From contig NZ_OBQD01000016.1 of NCBI RefSeq assembly GCF_900220975.1, positions 1-54,310 on the forward strand: a stretch of 54,310 nt of DNA. The letters run 5' to 3'. Origin of the DNA: Rhizobium subbaraonis. GTDB lineage: Bacteria; Pseudomonadota; Alphaproteobacteria; Rhizobiales; Rhizobiaceae. Of this stretch, positions 23,784-33,345 are shown one piece after another. The notes beneath the pieces are model-generated. The model was not told where the DNA came from, searched no databases, and saw only the letters and a list, made by a program, of their open reading frames with translations. Both the position numbers and the translations under genes were made by a program. How positions within the stretch are numbered: the first letter of the stretch is position 1; each line of letters starts with the position of its first letter.

Positions 23784-24575
23784 ATGAAGAAAATCGTTGT
23801 TGCCGCAGCGCTCAGTATCACCAGTATGTCGCACGCCTTTGCGCAGGTCCCGGTCAAAGACGCGGCCAATATCGCGATAAGCCAGGAGATCGAAAAGCTC
23901 TCGAAGCAGATCCAGGGCGACACGTCGATCGTCAAGGACAATACGATCAAGACGCTTCAGGCGATCACTGGCGACCGGTCACAGGATGCAAGCCAGTTTG
24001 CCAGGCTCGCCACCGGCAATGGGTTCAGTATGGGCCAGGCGCCTGATTTCAACAGCATCCTGTCGGGAAACGAAGCGTTGTTCGGCGGCATCAGCGGTGA
24101 ATTCCAGAACACCGCCGCCAAGCTGATCAATGGGCTCAATCTGGTGAAAATGGTTGTCGATACCGTCAAGGGAGGCGAGCTGTCGGGCGCCAATAAGGCC
24201 TATTCGCAAGGCATCAACGCGCTGACGACGCTGACTGCCCTGACCGACGCAATGAACAGCGCCACCAAGGACCGGCAGAACGCCTTCATGCAGGCGACGG
24301 AGCAGATCGGCACGGCACAGGATCTGAAGGGCGCGCTCGAACAGAACACGCAGATGGTGCTGCAGGGCAACCAGACCGCCAACGAGGCCGTCGGCTCGCT
24401 CAACAACCAGGTGATGCTGCTGAACCAGCAGTATAAGGCGGCCCTTGCAACCTCATCCCAGAACCTCAAGACGTTCGCAACGCTTCCCGACAGCGTGATG
24501 CGCGATGGCGGTGGTGGCGCGGGCGAGGCTTCGATTCGCGAGCAGCTGCAGGCATTCGAGGAGCAGAACCAGTGA
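23784..24575 (+). CDS. virB5: VirB5-like pilus-tip protein
   Basis: A 263-residue exported protein (MKKIVVAAALSITSMSHAFAQ signal, cleavage near residue 21) that is helical and Gln/Asn-rich, as expected for VirB5/TrbJ. ANIAISQEIEKLSKQIQGD and the VGSLNNQVMLLNQQYKAALATS helix are characteristic. VirB5 is a minor pilus component involved in recipient contact. Its position between VirB4 and VirB6 agrees. It overlaps the following lipoprotein gene by four bases. Confidence 0.85.
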   Translation: MKKIVVAAALSITSMSHAFAQVPVKDAANIAISQEIEKLSKQIQGDTSIVKDNTIKTLQAITGDRSQDASQFARLATGNGFSMGQAPDFNSILSGNEALFGGISGEFQNTAAKLINGLNLVKMVVDTVKGGELSGANKAYSQGINALTTLTALTDAMNSATKDRQNAFMQATEQIGTAQDLKGALEQNTQMVLQGNQTANEAVGSLNNQVMLLNQQYKAALATSSQNLKTFATLPDSVMRDGGGGAGEASIREQLQAFEEQNQ

Positions 24576-24790
24576 GGTTTCTCCCGGCGCCGGTCCTCGC
24601 CCTTATCATCTTATCCGGATGCGCGGGCAAGTTCGAACAGCTGGCGAAATGCTCGGCTGATGAGAACCCCATACCGTCTCTCGCCTACGAGGCAGGGCAG
24701 AAGCCGACGGCACCGGAGCAAGCGCTCGCGGACATCGTCAACAACGATTGCGGTCCGATGCGACCCGTCAACTCCTTTCAGGGGGGATGA
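24572..24790 (+). CDS. VirB7-like small lipoprotein
   Basis: A 72-residue lipoprotein starting at GTG 24572, overlapping the virB5 stop (GTGA). Signal ALIILSGCAGKFEQLAKC has lipobox LSGC with mature Cys at about residue 17. Two further cysteines (KCSADENP, NNDCGPM) follow. Position before virB6 resembles EexN-type exclusion lipoproteins or VirB7; size fits either. No clear VirB7 partner motif is visible, so the assignment rests on position. Confidence 0.7.
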   Translation: MRFLPAPVLALIILSGCAGKFEQLAKCSADENPIPSLAYEAGQKPTAPEQALADIVNNDCGPMRPVNSFQGG

Positions 24791-25863
24791 TGGATCCGGT
24801 CAGCTATGCGGTCAATTTTTATGGCGACGCACTCTCATACTTCGACAAGATCAACGAGGCATCCCTAGAGAAAGCCTGGGGATTGTTCGCCGAGAACGGT
24901 AATCTCGTCTCGTCTATACTGGCGCTATTTCTCATTCTCTACTTTCTTTGGGGCGCGCTCGGCCTGTCGAGCGTATCTCTTCAGGATATGGCGATCACGG
25001 CCTCGAAACTCGCGCTTGCCTATGCGCTGGTCATGTCCTGGGCGACCTTCTACGACAATATCGGCCAGTTCGTGCTGACGTCACCGCAGGATCTTGGGGC
25101 TGCCATTTCTTCGGCGATGGGAGGGCAATCCGCCGGCTCCGAACTTGCCAGCCAAGTCGCCAGCATGTCGCGCAAGGTCTACGACTTCGCCATGCAGCTC
25201 TTCAATTCCTATGAATCCGGATGGCTGCCGAACGTCACCGGTGCAGTGGTGGTCTTCATCGTACTGGTCTTTGGCCTGCTGCCGATGCTGCTCATTCTGA
25301 CCGGCGTGACGCTGTTCGCCAAGATGATCACCGCAGTCATGCTGGCTATCGGCCCGATCGCCATCCTTTCCTATTTCTTCGGTATCACGCGTTTCGTCTT
25401 CGATGCGTGGGTGAGAGGTATCGCCTACGGCATGTTCATGCTGCTTTTCACCTATGTCATGGCCGGGCTGTCGTTCGGCTTTCTGATCGGCATGATGGAC
25501 ACGATCAGTGGCGACATGGCGACCAAGGAAAATGCGCTCGCGATCGTGCTGGCGATGGTGCTCTACCTGGCGCTGATCTCCTATTTCATTTTTCAGGTTC
25601 CTGATTTCGCGAGAACATTTGCCTACGGCACGATGACGTCAGGTACTCCCGGCGGAGGCGGAGCCAGCACGATATATGGCGCGGCTCGCGCGAGACTCGG
25701 TTCCAGCACTTCCAGAAGCGGGCAGGCCGCCGCATTGGCCCTTGGCATGATGGCAGGGCCAAAAGGCGCGTTGACCGCGGCGGCACTTGCCGGCCGCGGC
25801 GGAATGGCTGGCGCTGGTGCGCTCGGCCGAATGCTGACCATGCGCCGGCGGAACGGCGAATGA
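24787..25863 (+). CDS. virB6: VirB6-like polytopic membrane protein
   Basis: A 358-residue protein from ATG 24787 (overlapping the previous stop). It has six or so membrane segments, e.g. VSSILALFLILYFLWGALGL, NVTGAVVVFIVLVFGLLPMLLILTG, AKMITAVMLAIGPIAILSYFFG and ALAIVLAMVLYLALISYFIF, and the conserved AIGPIAI Trp/Phe-rich loop of VirB6/TrbL. The C-terminal 75 residues are Gly/Ala/Arg-rich and cytoplasmic. VirB6 forms part of the inner-membrane channel. Confidence 0.92.
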   Translation: MMDPVSYAVNFYGDALSYFDKINEASLEKAWGLFAENGNLVSSILALFLILYFLWGALGLSSVSLQDMAITASKLALAYALVMSWATFYDNIGQFVLTSPQDLGAAISSAMGGQSAGSELASQVASMSRKVYDFAMQLFNSYESGWLPNVTGAVVVFIVLVFGLLPMLLILTGVTLFAKMITAVMLAIGPIAILSYFFGITRFVFDAWVRGIAYGMFMLLFTYVMAGLSFGFLIGMMDTISGDMATKENALAIVLAMVLYLALISYFIFQVPDFARTFAYGTMTSGTPGGGGASTIYGAARARLGSSTSRSGQAAALALGMMAGPKGALTAAALAGRGGMAGAGALGRMLTMRRRNGE

Positions 25864-25968
25864 GGCGAAATATGCGCTGGTCAAGCCTGGGTTTTGCATA
25901 CGGAAACCGGATTTGCCGACAACACAATTGGCAAACATCCATGACGATCATGATTTTGGGGATAGAAC

Positions 25969-26703
25969 GTGGCATTGTTCAGAAGGCAATTGCGAGCCGC
26001 ACCAACCGACCAGGTTGCCGGGCCGCAGGACATCTACGACCAGCACCTTTCCTGGGGTGAGAAGAACCGTTCGCTTCGCACCCTGATCGGCATCATCCTG
26101 CTGGGGTTTGCCCTGGCCGGCTGGGCTGTTGCAGGCGTGTTGTCGTTTTCGGTGGCGCAGCTCTTTCCGCTCGTTCGCACCGAGGTCGTTCCGCTGATCG
26201 TCGACCGGAACACAGGTTACATGGAGACGGTGACCACGCTCAATAAAGACCGTGCGACGGTTTCGGAAAACCAGGCCGTGCGCGCCGCCTTCGCCGGCAA
26301 CTACGTCATCCGCCGCGAAACCTACGATCCCCGCTATCTGTCGGATAATTTCGACATGATTGCGCTGTGGTCAGAACCCGGCTCGCAGGCTTTCAAGGAC
26401 TACGAGGCCTGGATGAACCCCTCCAATCCGAGGGGGCCGGTCAAGACGCTCGGTGCAACCGGCGAAATTCGTCCGGAAATCCTCTCGGTCAATCCTCTCA
26501 ATCCCTCGACCATGGCCGTTCGCTTCGAGACACGCGAACGTCGCCGTGGCGGCGAGGTCGTCACGCGCTGGTCGGCGACCATACGCTACCGGCAGATCAA
26601 CCTGCCCGCCAGCAACCGGGTCCGTCTCTATAATCCTCTCGGTTTTGTCGTGACCGAATATGCGAGGGTTCCCGAAACCATGCCGTCGGGGATCACGCCA
26701 TGA
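25969..26703 (+). CDS. virB8: VirB8-like inner-membrane protein
   Basis: A 244-residue bitopic protein from GTG 25969: short cytoplasmic head, one transmembrane helix (about 40-62, LIGIILLGFALAGWAVAGVL) and a periplasmic VirB8 domain (LFPLVRTEVVPLIVDRNTGYMETV..., RFETRERRRGGEVVTRWSATIRYR). It nucleates the inner-membrane complex. The 105 bases before it contain no separate gene; the stop overlaps virB9 (ATGA). Confidence 0.93.
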   Translation: MALFRRQLRAAPTDQVAGPQDIYDQHLSWGEKNRSLRTLIGIILLGFALAGWAVAGVLSFSVAQLFPLVRTEVVPLIVDRNTGYMETVTTLNKDRATVSENQAVRAAFAGNYVIRRETYDPRYLSDNFDMIALWSEPGSQAFKDYEAWMNPSNPRGPVKTLGATGEIRPEILSVNPLNPSTMAVRFETRERRRGGEVVTRWSATIRYRQINLPASNRVRLYNPLGFVVTEYARVPETMPSGITP

Positions 26704-27533
26704 TGAGGCGGATGGCAGCAATTTCCCTTCTGGTAGTGCTCGGGCCGCTGGCTGCACATGCTGAACTGGTTGCCAGGCCGGGTCGCCTCGACCCCAGAAT
26801 CCGCTCACTTCCCTATTCGGCCGAGCAGGTCTTCCTCGTAACGGGCACCTACGGGCTGGTGACAACGATCCTCTTCGGAGCCGACGAGGACATAACCCAG
26901 GTTGTCGCCGGCGATACCGTCTCCTGGCAGATCCTCACCTCGGCCGACCGGCGCTCACTCACCCTGAAACCGATGGAGAAGGACGCGGCCACCAATCTGT
27001 CGGTGGTCACAACGAAGCGAACCTACTCCTTCGACCTGCGTGTCAACGACACCAAGGCGATGCAGAACCAGACCTTCAAGTTGCGCTTCACCTATCCGGA
27101 AGACGCGGGTCTCAAAGGCACGGCAGAACTCTGGAAACAGGCGCAGGATGCGCAGCGCAATCCCAACATCAAGAACATTCGCCGCGACAAGGTCAATTAC
27201 GACTACGGGTTCAAGGGCAGCGACGGAGCCAAACCGCTCTGGGTCTTCGACGATGGATTGAAGACCTTCATGAAATTCACCGGCGACATCCCGGCAATCT
27301 TCATTGTTGACGCCAAACGTCGTGAAAGCCTCGTGAACTACCGCCGCGAGGCCGATTACATCGTGATCGACAAGGTGTCGCGGCAGTGGACGCTTCGGTT
27401 TGGCACCGAGAGCGAGACCTGCCTCTTCAATCTCCGGACCGCCCCTGCCGATGTGCCCGCACCGATCGAGGGTGCGGTCGCGCCGAAGCGAATTGGCAGC
27501 GGAACATCCAACCAGCAATCGCAGTCAAGATAG
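26700..27533 (+). CDS. virB9: VirB9-like outer-membrane complex protein
   Basis: A 277-residue exported protein (signal MRRMAAISLLVVLGPLAAHA, mature from about residue 21). It has the VirB9/CagX pattern: GRLDPRIRSLPYSAEQVFLVTGTYGLVTTILFG and the C-terminal domain NYDYGFKGS..PLWVFDDGLKTFMKF. It forms the core complex with VirB10 and a VirB7-type lipoprotein. Confidence 0.93.
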   Translation: MMRRMAAISLLVVLGPLAAHAELVARPGRLDPRIRSLPYSAEQVFLVTGTYGLVTTILFGADEDITQVVAGDTVSWQILTSADRRSLTLKPMEKDAATNLSVVTTKRTYSFDLRVNDTKAMQNQTFKLRFTYPEDAGLKGTAELWKQAQDAQRNPNIKNIRRDKVNYDYGFKGSDGAKPLWVFDDGLKTFMKFTGDIPAIFIVDAKRRESLVNYRREADYIVIDKVSRQWTLRFGTESETCLFNLRTAPADVPAPIEGAVAPKRIGSGTSNQQSQSR

Positions 27534-27543
27534 GAGGCACGCC

Positions 27544-28878
27544 ATGTCCGATCCCAATTACCATTCGATCGACACCGATACCTCCATCGGTGGAGAGGTG
27601 AGGCGCGGTGGCATAGGTCTCATGCGCCCGTTTGCCGTCGTCGCGGGCATTGCGGGCGTTGGCGCTGTCCTTTATTTCCTTCTGGCTGGCGGGGAGGCGG
27701 AGCCGCCGATCGATACGACGCCTCGCGAGGAATTCCGGCCGGTCCAGACACCGCGAAACGAGGGGTTCCGGGCGCCGTCACCGCCGCCGCTGCCCACGGT
27801 CGAAATTCCGGAAGCACCACCCCCACCTCCGCCGCCACCGGCGCCGCGTGTGCCGGCCGCGGCCCCTGTCGCACCGCCCGCCGAGATCGATTGCTCCCGG
27901 GGCAAAAATCCCGACGACCCGAAATGTATCGAGCTGGAGCGGAAGGCCAAATTGCTTGAACGCGTCCGCTCATCCGCGATGGTCTTCGATCAATCCGACC
28001 AGACCAGGGGCGCGTCGGCGACGTCGTCCGATACATCGGGATCGGGTCTGTTCGGGGCAAACGGCACGCCGGGTGCATCCACGGCCGTGAATGGAGAAGC
28101 CGGCGCTGCTGTCGATGGTGATCGTGCCTTCTTGAAGGCGATGGGCGGACAGGGTGTGGAGGTGTCGGTCGCAACCGAGAACCGTCGCATCGATGCCTGG
28201 ATACCGCAGGGCACGATGATCCGCGGAACGCTCGAAACAGCCATCAACTCCGATCTCGCCGGCATGGTGAAAGGGATTGTGCGCGAGGATGTCTATTCCT
28301 TCGACGGTCGGCGTATTCTCATTCCGGCCGGATCCTCGCTGATCGGCGAGTACAAGTCCGGCGTCCAAAGGGGGCAGGAGCGCATCCTGATTGTCTGGAC
28401 GCGGATGATCCGCGGCGACGGCGTTTCCGTGCAGCTTGGCTCCTATGGCACCGATCGCCTCGGCCGCTCGGGCATGACAGGCATCGTCGACCGCAAGAAC
28501 TGGGAGAGGTTCGGACCGCCGGCGCTGATGACGCTGATCGGCGGCGCGACACAATACATCGCGCAGCTTGGACAGAGGCAAGATCGCTACATCACCATCG
28601 TCAACGACAACGGCAGCGTCACCCGCATTCCGCAGGACAATGGCGAGACGCCTCAAGATCGCGCCCGCGCGATTGCCGCCGAGACCATCGCATCGGGCAT
28701 CCAGCAAATGGCAGCAACGGCATTTGAGGATTCCCGCAACATCCGTCCGACCATCCATATTCCGCAAGGGTCCGATATCAACGTCTTCGTGACGCGTGAT
28801 CTCGATTTTGCCGGCCTCTATCCCGACCCGGTCCGCCAAGAGTTCGAGCGACTGCGCAAGGTGAGATACGGCAAATGA
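27544..28878 (+). CDS. virB10: VirB10-like energy-sensing core protein
   Basis: A 444-residue protein: cytoplasmic N-terminus, one membrane helix (about 27-48, PFAVVAGIAGVGAVLYFLLAG), a Pro-rich periplasmic stretch (APPPPPPPPAPRVPAA) and the conserved TrbI/VirB10 barrel (AWIPQGTMIRGTLETAINSDLAGMVKGIVREDVYSFDGRRILIPAGSSLIGEYKSG, split here only for description). It spans both membranes and gates the channel. It starts 10 bases after virB9, with GGAGG before the ATG. Confidence 0.95.
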   Translation: MSDPNYHSIDTDTSIGGEVRRGGIGLMRPFAVVAGIAGVGAVLYFLLAGGEAEPPIDTTPREEFRPVQTPRNEGFRAPSPPPLPTVEIPEAPPPPPPPPAPRVPAAAPVAPPAEIDCSRGKNPDDPKCIELERKAKLLERVRSSAMVFDQSDQTRGASATSSDTSGSGLFGANGTPGASTAVNGEAGAAVDGDRAFLKAMGGQGVEVSVATENRRIDAWIPQGTMIRGTLETAINSDLAGMVKGIVREDVYSFDGRRILIPAGSSLIGEYKSGVQRGQERILIVWTRMIRGDGVSVQLGSYGTDRLGRSGMTGIVDRKNWERFGPPALMTLIGGATQYIAQLGQRQDRYITIVNDNGSVTRIPQDNGETPQDRARAIAAETIASGIQQMAATAFEDSRNIRPTIHIPQGSDINVFVTRDLDFAGLYPDPVRQEFERLRKVRYGK

Positions 28879-29924
28879 ACGCACGCCCCCAGATTTCAGC
28901 TGAACAGCACTTTCTGACCGAGGCGCTGGAACCGATCCGGTCATTCCTCGACGATCCCGCTGTCGTCGAAATCTCTTGCCAGCGCAGCAACGAGGTCTGG
29001 CTGGAGAAGATCGGGCAGCTCCGGATGGTGCGCCATGAGATCGAGGGACTGGACCAGGATGTCATCCGCCACATGGCGGCTCGTGCCGCCTCATTCACAA
29101 AGCAGACGATCAATGCGGAGAATCCGCTTCTGTCGGCGACACTGACGGGCGGCGAGCGCGTCCAGTTTGTCTTGAGCCCGACCTCGGCAACCGGTCACGC
29201 CTTCTCGATCCGCAAGCAGTTTATCCGACGGTTCGACCTCAACGACTATGAGGAGGCGGGCGCCTTTCGCTTCACCAAGGTCACCGGTGACGATTATCTC
29301 GATGATGTCGATATCGAGCTCTCGCGATTGTTGCGGATCGGGAAGGCGCGGGCATTCCTGGAACTGGCCGCCGCCAACCATCGGAGCATCCTGATCTCGG
29401 GCGGAACATCCACCGGGAAGACGACCTTTCTCAACACGATGCTCACCGCCATCCCGAACCACGAGCGCTTCATCCTGATGCAGGACACGGCCGAGCTCGA
29501 GCCGTTGCAGGAGAATGTTGTTTCGTTGCTCGTGTCGAAGGGCGGACAAGGGGAGGCGAGGGTGACGATGGGCGACCTCCTTGCCACGGCGCTTCGCCTC
29601 CGGCCCGACCGCATCTTCATGGGCGAGCTGCGCGGCGACGAGGCCTTCGATTTTCTGAACGCCATCAACACCGGTCACCCTGGCTCGATGTCAACCATCC
29701 ACGCCAACTCGCCGCACCATGCCTTCAACCGCCTCTCGACGCTGGTGCTCAACAGCAATGTCCGCATGGAGCGCGACGATATCATCCGCTACATCCGCTC
29801 GATCATCCCGATCGTAGTCCAGTTGAAGAAGAGCGATGCCGCCGGCGGGCGCGGTGTCAGCGAGATCTATTTTGCCGACGAGGTTGATGAACATGGCCAG
29901 CGTATTCACAGACGGAGAGATTGA
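28875..29924 (+). CDS. virB11: VirB11-like traffic ATPase
   Basis: A 349-residue hexameric ATPase: N-terminal domain, then Walker A ISGGTSTGKTTFLN (about 173-186), Asp box QDTAELEP, Walker B region LRPDRIFMGELRGDEAFDFLNAINTGHPGSMSTIHANS with the His box. It alternates between VirB4 and VirD4 to drive pilus assembly and substrate export. It overlaps virB10 (ATGA) at its start and virD4 at its end. Confidence 0.95.
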   Translation: MNARPQISAEQHFLTEALEPIRSFLDDPAVVEISCQRSNEVWLEKIGQLRMVRHEIEGLDQDVIRHMAARAASFTKQTINAENPLLSATLTGGERVQFVLSPTSATGHAFSIRKQFIRRFDLNDYEEAGAFRFTKVTGDDYLDDVDIELSRLLRIGKARAFLELAAANHRSILISGGTSTGKTTFLNTMLTAIPNHERFILMQDTAELEPLQENVVSLLVSKGGQGEARVTMGDLLATALRLRPDRIFMGELRGDEAFDFLNAINTGHPGSMSTIHANSPHHAFNRLSTLVLNSNVRMERDDIIRYIRSIIPIVVQLKKSDAAGGRGVSEIYFADEVDEHGQRIHRRRD

Positions 29925-32655
29925 TCGCCCGAAATGGACGGGCCTCCAGAAACTGTCTTTTCTCACCCTGCCTGTCGCGCTGGTTGGCGTGGTCTGCATA
30001 TGGCTTGCCTTCTTCACCTTGATCTACGACGCCTATGTCGTTTCTTTCGGTTCACTGTCGTATTTCGACTATGTGGGCCACGCGCGGTTCGCTGATGCCG
30101 CCCGCTACACCTGGTCGATCATCCATACGCGCAACACGGTTGGTTTGTCGCTTCTGGCATTCGCGCTTGCATCACCCTTCCTGTTCTTTCTGATGTGCAT
30201 CTGGATGCTCAAGGGCGGAAGGGCGCTGTCGCGCAAGATCCTTTATCTCCTGCATGTCCGTTCGATGTTCAGCCTGATTGCGATGACCGCGCTGATATTT
30301 GCCGCGGCCTGGGCTGGTGCTTTCATCTACGGCTTCGCCTTTTATCTCGTCGCCTCGAAGGCTGGCGAACATGCCGATATCGCCAGCTATTATGGTAGCC
30401 ATCTCGCCGCCATGTATCAGGCGCCGTTCGGGACGACCGATGCAGCCGGTGGCTACCAGCGGCCATCCCGGCAGACGGTCCAGGCTACACTCGTGGGGCT
30501 TGCCGCCGCCTGCGCGCTGGTGGGGTTTCCGATCGGTGCGGCAATCCAGAAGCGTCAGCAGATGATCATGGGCAAGGCCCGCCTTGCCACCCTCAAGGAT
30601 GCGGCAGACTTTCGCTTGCGCGACAAACACGGGATCGTGCTTGGGCTCAAGCAAGGACTTCTTCTGCGCAACGATGGTGACCAGCATGTGATGCTGATCG
30701 GCTCCCCCGGACAGGGAAAGTCGCGTGGCTTTGTTATCCCCTCCATGATGAGTTTCGAGGGCTCGCAGGTGGTGCTCGACATGAGCGGTGAGCTGTTCGA
30801 GGAGACCTCCGGTTTTCTGAAGGACAAAGGATTTGAGACTTTTCTGCTGGCGCCAGGATCGAAATTTACCGACGGTTACAACCCGCTCGACCTGATCAGT
30901 ACGGACCCACACCAGCGCATCACCGACCTTCAGAAATTGACGCAGATGCTGCTGCCGGAGCGGCTTCGCTCCGATTCTTCCGATTTCTGGGAGGAGAGCG
31001 CCCGGATTCTGCTCACCGCCATGCTTGGCTTCGTGCTCGAATGCCCCGACACCCGCAAGTCGCTAAGCGAGCTCTACCGTATCCTTAACTCGATGTCTGA
31101 CGAGCGTACGGCAATTGTTCAGCTGCTGGAGAACTACGAAACGGTCCTTTCCGATCAGACCCGTATGCAGCTCACCAAATTTGCCGGCCGGCACGAAAAG
31201 CTGGGTGAGGGGATTGCGGCCGAAATCGTCGCCAAGCTCAACTTCCTGCAGAACCCGCTCGTGGAGGCGTTGACATCAATCACCACCATTCCGGTCGATA
31301 CCATACGGAAGCGCAAGCTGGTGATCTATATCCAGGCCGACTGGAATGCCATCCAGATCTATGAGCGGCTGATCTCGATGTTCATCCAGCAAATGGCCGA
31401 CAAGCTTGTTCAAATGGGTCCTTTGCCCGATGGCGAGCACGAAGTGATGATGATGCTTGACGAGTTTGGCAATGGAGGCCGCATTGACACGGTGCTGACG
31501 CTCGCCCCCTTGATCCGCAAGAACGGGGTGCGGTTCGTCTTTATCCTTCAGGACGGCGCCCAGCTGGAGCGATTGTACCAGCGGTCCGGACAGAAGATTC
31601 TGATGGGAGCATCGACGATCAAGGTCTTCATGAACTTCCAGAACCAGGACGATGCAATGGCGGTCTCGCTCGCGGCCGGAAAGACGACGGAATGGGTCGA
31701 ACAATCGTCCTATTCCCATCGCCATGGCCGTCGTCAGCGATCAATCTCGAAGGTGCCGATGTCAGTCGATCTCCTTCCGGTGAACACGTTGATGATGATG
31801 AAACCGGAAGAGGCGATCCTGCAGGTCACCGGCATGCCGCTGATGCGGATCATGAAACTGGACGCCGGCGGCGAGCGTATGTTCGCGAAAGTCCGCAAGT
31901 TCAAGATGGTGTCGAAACCCTGTCTGAAGCCTGTTGAGTGGACGATCACCGACAGTGACTGTCTCGAGTCCGTCACGCCAGCTGTACCGGATATAGCCGC
32001 GCCCAGCGATCAGGCCAGCTTGAAATTCGGAACTGACATCGATCTGGCTGCCATCGAGCGGGTCCGGAAGCCGCAAGATCTGCGCTACATCGTGAAGGAC
32101 GGCGTTCGTCACGTTTATATTTCCTCTCTTGACGAGCTGCGTCGCCGGCTGAACCTCGATGAGACTCGCGCCGCAGGCCTGGTCGAAGAAGAATTTGGTA
32201 ATGAGCCGCAGCCGGGACGTAAACCCGCGCATGGTGCGGCTGGCCGGAAAGAGAAACGCGGTGAGCCGAAGGAAGCCCCCGTTGAAGACGCCGATAGCAT
32301 TGATCTCGATGTCGATGAAGAAAAGCTTGGCCAATCTTTCTACCCAGGATCTCCGACAAGGCGGCAGAATTATCCGGATGGCGCATCCGGTTCACCTATT
32401 CTCCGACGCCAGGAAGTAAGAGAAGCATTCGGAGGCGAACTTCAGGCTTTGAATGACGTCATCTTCCGGCAGGCTGCGGAAAATGTAGTTGAGCCACAAG
32501 CGCTGAACGCGGACGTTGAGCTCCTCATAGACACCCTCTCGGGCAAGCTGACGGAGGACAGTTCGAGGGCATGGCTACGTGAATTCGCAGACACGGCGCG
32601 CGATCCTTTGCGCGAAGATGGGGCGCCGCCCGATAGCAGGCCGGGGAACGACTAA
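29893..32655 (+). CDS. virD4: VirD4/TraG-like coupling protein with long C-terminal extension
   Basis: 920 residues from ATG 29893, overlapping virB11 by 32 bases. Two membrane helices lie near the N-terminus, then the ATPase domain with Walker A GSPGQGKSRGFVIP (about 269-282) and Walker B MMLDEFGNGGRID (about 517-529). VirD4-type proteins bring the relaxase-DNA complex to the channel. Typical members end near residue 650-700; here a further 200 or more residues are acidic and Pro/Gly-rich (EEEFGNEPQPGRKPAHGAAG...DADSIDLDVDEEKLG) before a helical end. The tail may bind the relaxosome. Confidence 0.93.
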   Translation: MASVFTDGEIDRPKWTGLQKLSFLTLPVALVGVVCIWLAFFTLIYDAYVVSFGSLSYFDYVGHARFADAARYTWSIIHTRNTVGLSLLAFALASPFLFFLMCIWMLKGGRALSRKILYLLHVRSMFSLIAMTALIFAAAWAGAFIYGFAFYLVASKAGEHADIASYYGSHLAAMYQAPFGTTDAAGGYQRPSRQTVQATLVGLAAACALVGFPIGAAIQKRQQMIMGKARLATLKDAADFRLRDKHGIVLGLKQGLLLRNDGDQHVMLIGSPGQGKSRGFVIPSMMSFEGSQVVLDMSGELFEETSGFLKDKGFETFLLAPGSKFTDGYNPLDLISTDPHQRITDLQKLTQMLLPERLRSDSSDFWEESARILLTAMLGFVLECPDTRKSLSELYRILNSMSDERTAIVQLLENYETVLSDQTRMQLTKFAGRHEKLGEGIAAEIVAKLNFLQNPLVEALTSITTIPVDTIRKRKLVIYIQADWNAIQIYERLISMFIQQMADKLVQMGPLPDGEHEVMMMLDEFGNGGRIDTVLTLAPLIRKNGVRFVFILQDGAQLERLYQRSGQKILMGASTIKVFMNFQNQDDAMAVSLAAGKTTEWVEQSSYSHRHGRRQRSISKVPMSVDLLPVNTLMMMKPEEAILQVTGMPLMRIMKLDAGGERMFAKVRKFKMVSKPCLKPVEWTITDSDCLESVTPAVPDIAAPSDQASLKFGTDIDLAAIERVRKPQDLRYIVKDGVRHVYISSLDELRRRLNLDETRAAGLVEEEFGNEPQPGRKPAHGAAGRKEKRGEPKEAPVEDADSIDLDVDEEKLGQSFYPGSPTRRQNYPDGASGSPILRRQEVREAFGGELQALNDVIFRQAAENVVEPQALNADVELLIDTLSGKLTEDSSRAWLREFADTARDPLREDGAPPDSRPGND

Positions 32656-32737
32656 TCGCCTGGCCTCAGACCAATCGTAGTTCACAGGGCCAGACCAAGT
32701 CAGGTCGCGGTGCCCGAGCATCAGGAGAACAACAACC

Positions 32738-33070
32738 ATGGCCAAAATCGAGCGCCTCTCGACGCTTTATATCGCCGATAAACGTCATCTCGAACGGATC
32801 GTTTCCGCGGCACGGGCCGACCCGGGCTTCTGGCTGATGGTGAAGGAGCGCGAAATGGAACTGAGAACGATGCGCGCCGAGCTCAGGCGCCTCGCTGCTG
32901 ACGACAGCGAAATCGACCATCTGTCTCCGAAGAGGCTTAAGCCAACACTTTCTGATCTCGCGGACGAGCTTGTAACGCGTATGTTCGGGAGTTGCCCTCG
33001 AGACATGCTGGTGCCGGTTCAGAATGCCCTGCTGGCTGCGGCAAAGCGCGAACTGGATGAGTATCCGTAG
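32738..33070 (+). CDS. 110-residue helical hypothetical protein
   Basis: ATG follows CAGGAG by eleven bases. The 110-residue protein is rich in charged helices (EREMELRTMRAELRRLAADDSEIDHL) with no signal peptide or catalytic motif. It lies 82 bases after virD4 on the same strand and may be the last gene of the transfer operon. Family not recognised. Confidence 0.6.
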   Translation: MAKIERLSTLYIADKRHLERIVSAARADPGFWLMVKEREMELRTMRAELRRLAADDSEIDHLSPKRLKPTLSDLADELVTRMFGSCPRDMLVPVQNALLAAAKRELDEYP

Positions 33071-33345
33071 AGCCGACCAGTTCGTTTCGGACTGACCTAC
33101 AGGCATTGATAGCGGTTGGACGAACTCGTGGCGCACAGGCTTGGACATTACTTACAAGGGATAGTTTCCCAGTGCGAATCCGCCCAGGGCCTTACCAGCT
33201 GATTTCCACGAACCTGAGATCAGTTTATAACATGAAATGGAATGTATTAAACTACGGCTATAGCCTGATATAGTCACGATGAAAATCAGCCCATAGCCTG
33301 TTTTTCGGTTGGTTGTGCATGCCCTGATACGCTTACTATTGCGCT

